Positions 45,269 through 57,200 of a DNA stretch of 64,000 bases are shown here, one piece after another. The notes beneath the pieces are model-generated. The model searched no databases and was not told the DNA's origin. It saw nothing but the letters and a program-made list of their open reading frames with translations. Location of the stretch: positions 4,045,302 to 4,109,301 of the forward strand of contig PTEX01000032.1 in NCBI GenBank assembly GCA_003342815.1, given 5' to 3'. How positions within the stretch are numbered: position 1 is the first letter of the stretch; every line of letters starts with the position of its first letter. The stretch is from Eudromia elegans. Lineage: Eukaryota > Chordata > Aves > Tinamiformes > Tinamidae. Made by a program: the position numbers and the translations under genes.

Positions 45269-48200
45269 CTTCTCCGAAAAAAAAGAGGTAGAAAAGGAGA
45301 GGATGTAGAGATTAAGCTTTACGGATTCAGTAACCTTAACGTTCTGCCAGATTTAAAATAGTTGAGAGTGGTAAGAAAGAAGCAATCCCTCGGCAACTGC
45401 ATGATGATGTTCAAGCTAAAGGTCATTTGGGGACAAGGCTGCTGGGGTTTCTGCATGGCACATGAAGGCACCTCACAGCAAGGGGGACTTGCCCATGCCT
45501 CATCTCAGCTCTGAAGGCAAACCAGGAAAAGGTGATGGTATTTAATGGTTCTCTCCAGGAAATGGTTTAGGAATTTCTACCTGAACAGCATCCAGCTGGC
45601 TCCTCTGCAACGCACACTGGAGGTACACGGCGACGTGCAGCACAGCAGCCTTCTCTGGCCAAGCTGCCAGCAAGGGAAGCAAATGCTTCTCACCAGACTT
45701 TCCACCTGCCTCCCCACTGGCCTCAACTGAGAGGCAAACGATGAAACATGAGTGAGGCTGCACTCACGCCTGCCCAAGGAGACAGCCTCCTCATCATGCT
45801 ATACAGGATTGTATGTATGTCACAGAAAACAAAAAAAAATATTGTCAAATGAATGTTTCAGCTAACAGCCATTCTCTAAGGATTAAAAGGGAAGAGGGGA
45901 GAGGGAAGGAGAGAGTGTTAGATCAATAGACACAAGAGGAAATTTACTGCAGCAAGGTTGTTAGATGAAAAGTTACAGGGATGGAAGAGAAGAGGAAATG
46001 ACAATAACTAAAGAGGATTTATTCAGATTTCCTTAGGAAGAAGAAAAATTATCAGTTTGCTTACCTCTAAGAATGACCCCTTTACTGCATAGAGGTTTTG
46101 TTGACTACTGCTGAAAATAATACCAATTCTAGACCACTGTTAACCCAGTTCTGCTAAAACCATTTGTGGGGTAGGCCATTGGACTAGAATCCTGTGCTTC
46201 AGGAATTCTGCTCTCCATATATTCTTACTCTTACTATGAGGTTCCTAAACGAATATGTTCTACAACTAGGCAGTAATGATTTCACCTAGTCTGGGCTACA
46301 TGAACACAACATCAATTTCACTACAGAAAGAGGGACACTTCGTATGTATTATACCTCCTGTTTGAGGCACCAACAGTGAAAAGACGGAACTCTTGCCTCT
46401 AGCTTAAGCATCAGATAGCAACACAGCTCATTGGAAGCACTAGAGAAGTTGGTATAGCTTTAAATGCATGGATAGGCCTCCAAGTGCCCACCGCCCAGGA
46501 CAGGAGTTCCCCATACAGCATTTGCAACTCCACTTGTGTTTCTTTCTACACTGCAATCACTAATGTTAGTGAACTAGATGAGGACCAAAATATTGAAGGA
46601 GCTGGTAGAGAAAACTATTTCCTAAAGAGATAGAGTCAGTATTTCACCAGTACTAGTTCAAAATAAGCTTAACCAACTCATTTCCATTTGCTGGGAATCT
46701 GAGTGAATTAAACATGCTGGAAAATGAACCAGGTCATCATCTTTTATCCGTTTGCACAGATACAGCAATATTTTTACCTTGTGATTCTCAGAACAAACCC
46801 ACTGGGTCTCATAGCATAATTTATACCCATCTACCGGATGTATTCTGCTCAATGAAGCAAGTATAGACTTGATTAGAAAAAATACTGCCAGTTACCACAC
46901 AGAAAAGTTCACCAGATCCACACTATCTTAGCCTTGTAATAAAGATGTAACTGATAATATAGTTGGCAAAAGTTTTGCAGTGCTGATGTTTTCCAGTTAA
47001 GCAAATTTCATCTCTATTTTTCAAATTGTATTGTATGCTTTGAAATAAAACATTTTAACTTTTTTCTCAAAAAAATTTGATGGCTTTCAGAATTGTGACT
47101 GCCTTAACTTATCAGAGCTGTGCATTTAAGCATGAGTCAGGCTGTGAACAAGTTCTGAACTTTCTAATGCCCAAATAGTTTAGAAAAAACATATTAATGG
47201 TTCTATTAATTACTGCACTAAAGAATCTGCTGTGTCCCAATTTTGCAGAACCAAAAGGAAGCAGATAGTTTTACCAGAACATATGGACTTCTGCTCTACC
47301 AGTTAGCAGGACTCCTAAGGACTAAAGTGAAACACAGAAGAGGCACAAGTTGGTGACTTGGTTTCCCATGCCTTGCCAAACAGCAGCCGTGTGTCCATGG
47401 AAGGAATCCACACCACAGCTGGCAGGCTGTTATGCAGGATAACAGATGTACAAAACAACCACTAAAAATATAACGGGTATTCATTATAATTTAATTACTG
47501 AAATGTTTTTTAATAGACCATCAAACCAAAACATCGGTAAGCCAATGCTTCTCTTAAGATGTCTGGGTGCTTCAGAGGACAGATTGAGTCAAATGTCACT
47601 CTTCTAAGACTTTTATATGCCCTTCGCCTCTATAAACACATGCCTAAAATGTGAAGTTACACAGTAAGCCATAAGTTGAATACCTTTAAATAATATAATT
47701 TGGAAAAATTATACCTTATTGCTTAATACATAGCTAAAATAGTGAAAATGTATTCAATATACACATATACCTTCTTAGAAGGTAACTATTTTTTTGCCAA
47801 AGGCGTAATAAAGCAGCTGTGTCTGGAGAGCTACACAAATTCCTCACAAACAGAAAGCCCTCCTCCTGCTCGACATTCATTGCCCACAGTAATGTCACAG
47901 AGCTGGACTAAGACGGTGAGTGCAAGCAAATGTTCAAGAAAGTACCTATAGGTACTGATCATTAAAAGCAATTTTTGCCACCAAAACTTCTCCTTTGCCC
48001 AGCTGACAGCTACTCAGCCATCTGTAAGCACTACCAGTAGACTGTCATTTGATTTAAATATGTGTTCTGATTTGCTTTTCCTAATAGTGATCTTGAGCCT
48101 TAAATGTCAAGCGGAAGAGAAATGGTGAGTTTTTTCTTTTTTTAAATAGTCTTTGTATTTGCATACTGCTTTGAGGGGAAGAGACAATGCTGTATGCAGT

Positions 48201-49170
48201 CCTGCAAAGCTTCTCCCTCCTGTAGAACTTTAAAAATATGTGCACTCACCAAACCCCAATCCTTGTTGGAAGACCTCATCTACACTTTGTAAATGTCTCC
48301 ATTTCCTTTCACAGGTGCCAAAACTAATTAAGTGTCCCTGTCTGAACCAAGCTTTTCCATTAAAAAGGCTACTGGACTAGATGAAGACACTGAGTTTAGG
48401 TGGCTTACATCTCTCTGTCCTGGAGGTGTTCATCATTCTGCGAATTACATCACCCACTGCAAGTCAGAGAAGCACTGAGGGGCCTATGCACGTTTCCCCA
48501 GTTGCACTGACCCCATGTACCACTACAGGACCAGGGAACAAATGAGGTATGAAAATGCTTCTAATGTTTGCTCCTGCCTGAGATGTGCCATGGGCACGTT
48601 TCCTGCAGGCTGAAGATACCAATCTGACATACACCCACTGTGATGTTCCTCAGCCAGAGTATTTCTCTTGGGAGCCTTCCAGCAGCTTTGCTGCCACTTT
48701 AGGTCAGCTCTGCTAGCAGAAAGTAGCTGTAGCACAGCCAGAATTTCCCCCTTCATTCCTCTCAAAACAGCTTTCTGGACGCATAAAGAAATGCCTTGTG
48801 AATGTGGCAAAAGGCTGTGAGAGGTCAGGTCTTCTCTTGCAATACTATACAAAGGAAAAGAGAGGCAACTTGCTAGGAAACCCCCCAAAAAGGCATCAAG
48901 GCATGTAGAGATAGAGCCTGTGAGGTCTGCAGGCACAGCACTCTCAGAACTTCCTCCTTCCCCTCTCTCACAGCCTCTCCAAGTACTTTTATATTGCTGT
49001 GACATTGGACTTCAAAGCAGCAGAGCCCTGAATGACACAGGTCTTTACAGACCCTGACATGGAAATTATCGTTATGTAATCCATGTGCCACCACAAGTTT
49101 ATTTTTGCAAGCACTGCTGTGCCCTCTCTAAGCACTTGGCAATTACTGGTGACGCATGCGTCATGATTTG

Positions 49171-49330
49171 GAGACACAGGATTGGAAAGGACATCACTGG
49201 TTCACTACGTGCAGTCCCCTGTATTAATCCTATTAACAAGTTAATCACGCTTTAATTTACAAATAGGTGCACAGTCTGCCTCTTCTGGTCCTATTGAATG
49301 CCTGTTCCAGAGCTTCATTCCTGAGTTCAG
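49171..49330 (-). mobile_element. Degenerate CR1 LINE remnant
   Basis: ATTGGAAAGGACATCACTGG ... CAGTCCCCTG followed by GCCTGTTCCAGAGCTTCATT resembles the reversed CR1 3' region (ggttggaagggacc...atctagtccaaccccctg...cagcctgttccagtgct), with many differences and an internal unrelated stretch. It appears old. Confidence 0.4.
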
Positions 49331-51040
49331 CACAAGGCTTTTGCATTGGCCACCCCTGGTTGCAGACAAATGTGGTTGTGGAGAGACCCAAGTCCTGTCA
49401 GCCCCATGAACTCCGATGCCACTGTGCTGCAGGTGCAGGGAAATAGCACTGTCTTGTAGGAAAGCGCTTGCTTCCATGGAAAGACATACAAGTCATCTTT
49501 CCTGATCCTCTTTGCCTCTCTGGATCTATTCACTGTTCCTGTCATTGCTGTTGAACAGATGAATTCACTGAGCAGAGAAAGCTCAGGTGGGAAGGAATCA
49601 CAGTGTTGCAGCATTTTTGCGTTACAGCTATTTGTTGTAGTCCCTCCTGCAGTGCCCTCAAGGTTTCTTTGTGAGCCAGTGCAGTCTGAAAGAAGGGGAT
49701 CTAGGGCAGTGACATTGGTTCTGTGGTGGTAATGCTGCTGAAAACATGGCAAGTATGAAGGACCGACTCTAGGGCTCTTGTTTTTGTCCTGAACATCCAT
49801 CTAACCATTTTTGCCTGAAAAATAGTTTTCATTATGTTCTTCATTACTTGCTATCAATTCAATCATCCATTTTTTAAAGGTTTTAAAACATGAGTTTAGG
49901 AATTATTTCAAGCCTGAAAAATATATAGTTTTTTTCTTCATATTATGATTATTTTTATATTATTTCCTATTATATCAGCAATACTGGCATAGATAAGAAC
50001 AGAGGCAAAGTGGGAAGCTGTTTCAAACTGCAAGGAAGCATTTTGCTCGAGACATTCATCAACATCAGGCAGTGGAGTTTCCTTAGTCATTACATAGATG
50101 TTACTGATTAACCCAACTATAATGTTCATCAAAAAACAAAACCTCAAATCCCACTCTCCACCAAGTCACACCCTCAGTTTTATCTCTCTGTAAACAAAGT
50201 TTTCAAACAAAGCTATTTCGTACTTGAAGGCAGCCTTCAGGTACAGCTCCTTCCACAGGTCTGATTTCTCTTCACTTGAACCCCAGGAGCGCCAGATGCA
50301 GGTAAACATCAGTCAAAAAACTTTGTTTTCAGGAGAACGCACTGCTTGAATCTGACTGCCAAACCTTGCGATTGCTGCCAAAGGCTCTGCAAATTAGAAG
50401 ATTTCTTGAGTTGAAACCAGATTTTCTCTTTTTTTCTAGAAACTTTCAAAATGCTTCATGACCTCAATTCATGACCAGAAGGATGATGACTACAACTACT
50501 CTCCCCTACCATCTAAGAATAAAATACAGTATGTCTCACTTAGATGAATATTCATCTCATCACATAAAACTTAGAGGACTCACTGCAGCAGATATCTACT
50601 GTCCTGGAGGAAATACAATTTGCTCGTACCTAACTTCATTTTGGATCAATATGAACTGTAACAAGCATTTTTAGAAATTTTATGGCACCAGTAGAAAACA
50701 GAGAAAGAAAATAAATAATAAACAATAAAAATAAATGGAAGGAAGTTTTAAAAAAAAAGAAAGAAAAAGAAAATGAAATATCAAATAACTATTTTGGAAT
50801 AACTTTTCCTCCTAAAATTGAATACAGGTAGTTGAGAGCATATATCACTTAAATTTGAAGTCCTTTCTTAAATTCAAGTCACATATCAAGCTTTGCTCAT
50901 TGGAAGACTACAGGAGTGTCATAACTGACCACAAGAGGTCAGAAACTCAGCAGCATAAACCTTTGCAGCGGGAGAATTGTTAGATTTGTTTTTCTTTTAT
51001 TTGATAGCAAAGGCTCAATATTCTTAATGTTAAGCAAAAG

Positions 51041-51063
51041 TTTTGTTTTGTTTTGTTTTTTTC
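51041..51063. repeat. (TTTTG)n microsatellite
   Basis: Three TTTTG units followed by a T run. Confidence 0.75.
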
Positions 51064-53926
51064 CACTCTGGGAATCTGAGAGCATTTTGAAAGTTCTGAG
51101 AAAACCCATCTCCATTTCTCTTCCCACTCCCCTCTCCAGCCAAAATATATGACCTGGTGATTCCCTACCAGCCTGCACCTCATAGTGTTGTTGTTCTGCA
51201 AACAACCCAAGTGTACAATAACACTGCTCTGATCTGGCTGTGCTAGCACTAAGTTCTTGTTTTCCCTACCTGGTGCAAATGGTATGCAAGGAGATGGGCA
51301 ATGCGGGAAGGCACCTCGAGAGCCTACAGGTCAGAGCAATGTGCCTTCACTCTGGTCCAAAGCTGGGCACATTTGCTGTGTTCCTGGACTTGGTGGTGTC
51401 TTTCCTACCCGGCTCTTGGTCCATGCTCCCACTTCAGCTCTGCTCTTATCCCATGCTGTGATACTGAGTAAATTACATTCTCTGCCTTCTGTGCATCTCC
51501 CGCTTTTTGGTTGTGTTGCCATTAGGTGCTGAGCTCTTTGGCAAAAGGAAGGCACATTCCCATCTGTCTGTACAGAGCACAGGAAAGCAACACCTTAGGA
51601 TATAAAACACAAATGCTTGTGATAACTACACCAAAGGCAAAAGATCAACTAATATTCAGATAGAAAACTAAGAATAGCGATTCCCAAAATTGTCCCAGGT
51701 TTGAATTCTACTTTTATTGGACAAGTACTATAAAAAGTGAACTAATGAAGGAGTTGAAATCGCTGACTGCTTGAGTTACAAGTGGTTCCCATGCTGGCAG
51801 CTACAAGTGTTAAGCACTATCAGAGAAGATGGTTCCTATCTCTAAAGGCTGAGGAGGACAGACACAAGGTACGACTGAGAAATACCATTTGAGTCACTGT
51901 ATCCAATCACCTCAGTAAACACACAGCAAATATTCAGTCTTGAATACTTTCCAGCAATCTACAGTAAGAGTAAACACTGTAATTCAGAAGTCCCAAACCA
52001 CACACCACAAATGCAAAAGTCCTAGTTGCACAAGATGACAAGATTAAAAAAAAAAAAAGCTGTGATATATAGTACAAGATGTCTGTCCTGTCTGGCAGTG
52101 CAAGGGTGCTAGCATGCATTTCTCTGCACCATTTGTGCAGAATAAGATATTCCACTATCAAGAAATTGCTGCAGAGATTCAGATGGTCAACAGTTACTTT
52201 CCTATTTTTCGCACATATCCCAAACTAATAAGTCACTAGAATGTGAGATGATGATCATAATAGTAATAGAGATTTTCTGTGGCTAGTCCATGTGGGTTTT
52301 GCATTATTCTTTTAACAATCTGCAATTGAAAAGTCAAATACTGCTTTAGAGTAATTTCAGCAGCTGTTCAGAGATATGTTAAGTGGCAGCCCCCTTTGGC
52401 TGAGAAATACACCATCTATTAGAGGTGAAATGAGAAAGGAAGTAACTGAACCTCTTAATATTTTCTTTTCAAAGCAACATCAGCTGCAATTAGCTCTGCT
52501 CCACGCTAGTTGTGTGATCAGGAAATACAGTCATGTAGTCCCAAAGCAGGCTTGCAAGAGGCACTATTACCTGAAAAAACTAATAACTAATCATTGAAGC
52601 TTCTTTTTCACCAACCATGCTGCTTGTTTAGGCTCTGTTCCACACCCCTAGTTAGTTCCACTTCTTTTCCCCAGTCTGTTTCTGAGCAGCCACATGGTGC
52701 AGGTGAGTTCGGGCTGCAAATGCTACACAGAGGATAACATTTGCATTGTATTTTAACACAAGGTTAACACAGATTAATAACATTTGTATTATTTTTGTCA
52801 AAGACTTATTTATCCTTGATAGTATGTCTGTTGATATGTAAAATACAGCCATACGGGATGAAAAAAAATCAAATGATCAAATTGAATAAGGTAGTTTGAA
52901 CTTCCACTTAACTACAAATACAGAGAAGAAAAAGGGACTCCTATTTTCTGTGAATTGTGCACTCAGATGTGTTTCAGAGAAATAAATATCTGTAGTTGAC
53001 ATGAAAAACATCCAGTAACTGCTGATACAGAATATACAGTTTTTCACATTCACATGCATTTATTTTAGGATTTCACTGGATTTCAGAATAAAGTTGTAGC
53101 CAAAAAATATATGAAGAAACTCATCTTGATCCTAGAATAAGGATGCAATGGTTTTGAAATACTATAATGCAACCTTAAGACATCACCACAAATTAAAGAG
53201 CGTCTGCTTGGACCTTCCATTGATGGAACCAGAAATAAAAGCTGGAAATATTCTAGCTCTATTGACATTAGTACTAATAAAACCAAAATACTCTCTCTTC
53301 CACTTTTAAAGATATCATGGCTTGACAGACAGCCTGGTTTTATAATTACCTTCAAAGCATTTAGTGTTAACCAGAGACTGAACCAGGACCCTGAGCTCAA
53401 GGACTCCTGGACAGCTCTGGCAGGATGCCTCTGAATGGAGGCAATGTCTCCTTTAGATCTTAGTATCTCACATGGGCATTTAAGAAATAATTTATAAATA
53501 AAAGTCTCTCTCTTTGATGTTTCATGAGGTTTTTGTAAACAGCTGCAGATCTTTGTGCACAAGGTTCTCCTCCTTGATCTATGAGGCATGCAGGATATAC
53601 AAACACTCTGGGATCCTATCCCATCTACAATTCTTTCAGTCATTTCACAGGGAATCCTTAATTTGCCATTATTCTGTGTAAATCTGCAGCACAACCAAGG
53701 CTGACTCTCCCTGCTGACAGTCCAGTGGAAGAAATATTACATTAACAAGCCTTCAGCAAGTCTTGTAAATACTGAAAACTCTGAGTATGTCATTTGGCAA
53801 GGACAAGCTTTCTATATTGGGTTTGGATCAAACTGTGCCACTGAAGCTTGCTGAGATTCCCTGTTGTCTCTCATAGCAACAGGATCATTTGCTGGAAAAA
53901 CAGCGTGGATCACCAGCTGGAATTGC

Positions 53927-53943
53927 TTTTTTTTTTTTTTTTT
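53927..53943. repeat. Poly(T) tract
   Basis: A run of 17 T residues. No element body is recognised beside it. Confidence 0.8.
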
Positions 53944-54180
53944 GTCACCTATTCATTAGACAAAATCAGATGTATTCAGCCAACTTGGAATATCACTTTG
54001 ATGTGCCCTGAAAACCAATTACATCCCTTATCATCCGTTTGTTCATAAATTATTAGCAGTTATGAACAAGATAGAGACTCTTTTCTTCTTTACAGTAGTA
54101 CTATTACGAATACAAGTCGTAGCATTCACTGTAATGGTGCAGAAGTTGTAATTTTTCAGCAATCTTTCTCAAGACAATCT

Positions 54181-54218
54181 AACGCTACCAAGGCATCTTA
54201 ACGCTACCAAGGCATCTT
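54181..54218. repeat. Exact 19-bp tandem duplication
   Basis: AACGCTACCAAGGCATCTT occurs twice, head to tail, without mismatch. Confidence 0.9.
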
Positions 54219-57200
54219 TATTATCTCCTTCCCAGGCATTTCTGGAGCAAGAAAGATCTCACTGTACTGGACTTGTATTCTAGCCAGCAAGCAAAAATGC
54301 TAAGTTTTCCCTGAAACCTAATTTAAGAATAGTATGTATCTAAAAGTAGCAAAAAAAAGAGGTAATCACAAGCATAGTCTGTGCCAGACTCGTATAATAA
54401 AGATTATTCACCAATCATTCATGCAAGCAGAAAAGAAAACCTAAATAAAATGTATGGAAAGAAATCTTCCCAACATGAATCTTGCCAAATAAAGCACCAT
54501 TTCTTGCAGGGGCACATGAGTTTTCTCAAATACAGTGATCAAGTCTCCTAACAATATTTGGATATATGCTTTATCAGCCACGAGACAGATCATACAGATC
54601 GCCATAGCCCATTCTATTGCACTCAATTCCTCAGCATCAACTTTTCTACTATCATAATATATTTACTATTTGTACCTTTACTTTCCCATCTATAGCTCAG
54701 AGTTCTGTTCTTCAATACTGAGTAAGGGGCTAGTAAATCTCTTCCAACAGAATGACGGCTGGGAGCTGGGATGTAAAGTTTACTCCTCCTAACCCCGGAC
54801 TCTTCCTAGATACAAAAGAACCATGTGAAAAATAACAAAAACTCTGGGGCTTTTTGTAATAGTGGGTCAGGTAGCAGGGCATAAAATCTAAAGCACGATT
54901 TTATAAAAAGACTCTTTTTTGCTTAGACAGGAGAGGATCCTAAAAGCTGTAAACAGTTTTAAGATATTTTATGTGCAAGGTTCACTCACAAGATAAACTT
55001 TGGAATTAAAAACTATAACCCAAGAAGGCATTCAAATAAGTAGTGACATGCACCTCAAACCCCTCATAATCATGCCTAATGCTAATGAAGATCATCATTC
55101 CTATAAGGCTAAAAAACACCGATATTTATGACATTGATGCTCTACCAAGATCATACTGAGATACCCTTAGGTGCAGCCTCAGGAAGAAGGATGATCCTGC
55201 TCAGCCTGCAAGTGTAGCAGGAGTGTCTTATGCCCATACTAATGAAGAACAAAGTACCTGTCAATAAATGTCATCCATTGCCTCTGATTTGACTTGATGA
55301 GACCGGTAACATTTGACAAGGAAGGAATTTCTAAAATTTCATAGAAGACTCAAAATATATCCTCCTGATGCTTTAGTGAGCAGTCTAGCTTAGAAAAACT
55401 CCTACTGATGACATACAGAGAAAAAAAATGGCTTATCCTAAGGCTGCTTTCAAGTGCTCTCATTGCTAAAAGTATGGCTATATCCCCAAAAGTGATTTTA
55501 TTAAAAACCCCTTGGCACCCTGGAGTTGCTCTGAGAATTATGCAGGGTAACCTGCTGTTTTGCACTGGAGCCAGTCAGACATCTGATGCTGGCAGGGCTC
55601 CCCAAGTGCAAGAGAATTGAAAAAGGGCCCGCGTAACAGGAAGACTAACAGTGTCATTTGTAAAGAATCTGGATTTTTCCAATCATTTCACAGGCTCTGT
55701 GAATCTAACACAATTTTTAAAGGACACTGGAAAAGGGTTTTGTCACAAAGATGAGAAAAATATCACTTTGAGGAATTTATATTCTTAAAGAATAGCTCCT
55801 CTGAGGAAGCAGCTATTTTTTCCGTTGATTTTCAGAGCAAAACTGTATTTTGGCAGATGGCTTATTAAATTTTTGCACTATAACTGTAGTAGGAGTGGGG
55901 GAAAAAAAGCACAAATATAGGAATATAAAAATAAGATCCATTGGCTGCTGCTGCCTGCTTTATACGGAAAACTTTGTTCAGTTTTTATTTGTGCGCCAAT
56001 CAGCAGACTTAATATCCAAATCTAGTTTACAAAAGATTTCTCCTCATGCTTCTAATGTAGTCTGCACTCAAAGCAGCAACATTTGTGGACAAGATAAATC
56101 TTAGACAAAAGATGGAATTATTAGACATTCAATCTAATATTTCCTTTCAAGATTTCTTTTTGTTAAAAGCCTTCCAAACGAAAGGTTCATGCTTTGGTTC
56201 CGTACAGTTTCTGCTAAAATTTGAGATCCAGGTTTGGAAATCTCAGCAACGATCTTTACTGCCATCCATTCCATGGCCTGCCCTTCCTGTTTTCCAAAAA
56301 CAAAATGCTGTATTTATTTTGAAATCTGGGATATCCTGTTGGAAGGTTTTGAGAAAAGGAGAGAGAACATATTGAGCCTGGGACCTCAAGTTCTCCTTCC
56401 TGTACTCTAAGAGAAATAAAAAAAGTAGTTCTAGGAAAAAAAAAAAAAAAGGAAAAAGGAAATATGACAGGAAAAAATACTTGTTATAGTAATAGGAGAA
56501 AGAATTGTAATTATGTAAATGATTGCTTTAGCATAGAAGTTCCTGCATACTGGGTAAGAGGCTCCGTTTCAATATCATAAACTTGAACCATAGTATTTTC
56601 AAAGCATTTTCACTTCAGAGCCACATTCACAGATCAGAACCTACTCTGCTGTTTTAACAAGAGCTGAACAAACAGAGGGTCCCTTCTCTAAATCAATTTT
56701 AAAAGACTTGAAGATTCATTAAATATAAATACTTTCCTTTCCCCACATAGTCATCTGTTTGCATAGTTCTCCTCAACATAGCGGCCCCGCTTAGTTGTTG
56801 TCTAAAGCTTTAAACACTCAGAGTAATTTCTGTACCAGCCTTACACAGTAAGCCAGTGAATGAAATCTTGCCAGTAAAATCGAAATTGTGAGGTTCTGCT
56901 GATGTCTTGCTAAGGGTTGCCTAAACATAGGCCTCTACTGTCACCTTCAACTGTGGGGCCTCCAGCTGCCAGGCTAGAAGGTAGGTATGCTCTAGATCCT
57001 GTGCTGGGGAGATGTTATGGATAGCCTGAAAGGACATTGCCAGCATCCAGTGCTTACCTTAGGTCCCTGCATCATCCCCTGCATTTTGGTGCCCTGATTA
57101 TCCACCTTGTGTGGTGGTCAGTTTATCGCGAGCTCCCTTCAGGTTTTCCAGTCTGGTCCCTCTGAAATGAATCTCAAAGCAGCTCCTGGATCCCTCACTC

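Larger units (their letters stand above)
37851..49170. other. Gene-poor sequence between CR1 remnants
   Basis: No recognisable gene. It includes a GC-rich patch (about 39400-39560), TTTA and poly(T) tracts (39920-39987), an imperfect 35-bp duplication (45202-45268) and a minus-strand exon-like segment at 45581-45726 discussed in the findings. Confidence 0.55.

Noticed and set aside
48523-49005. 160-codon minus-strand open frame, with another of 157 codons at 49327-49800
   Set aside because: No family similarity and no start context. They lie beside a degenerate CR1 remnant.
57055-57165. Minus-strand segment with a strong acceptor (attcatttcag) and donor (AAG|gtaagc)
   Set aside because: All three frames contain stops, so it is not an internal coding exon. 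A non-coding exon cannot be shown from the sequence alone.
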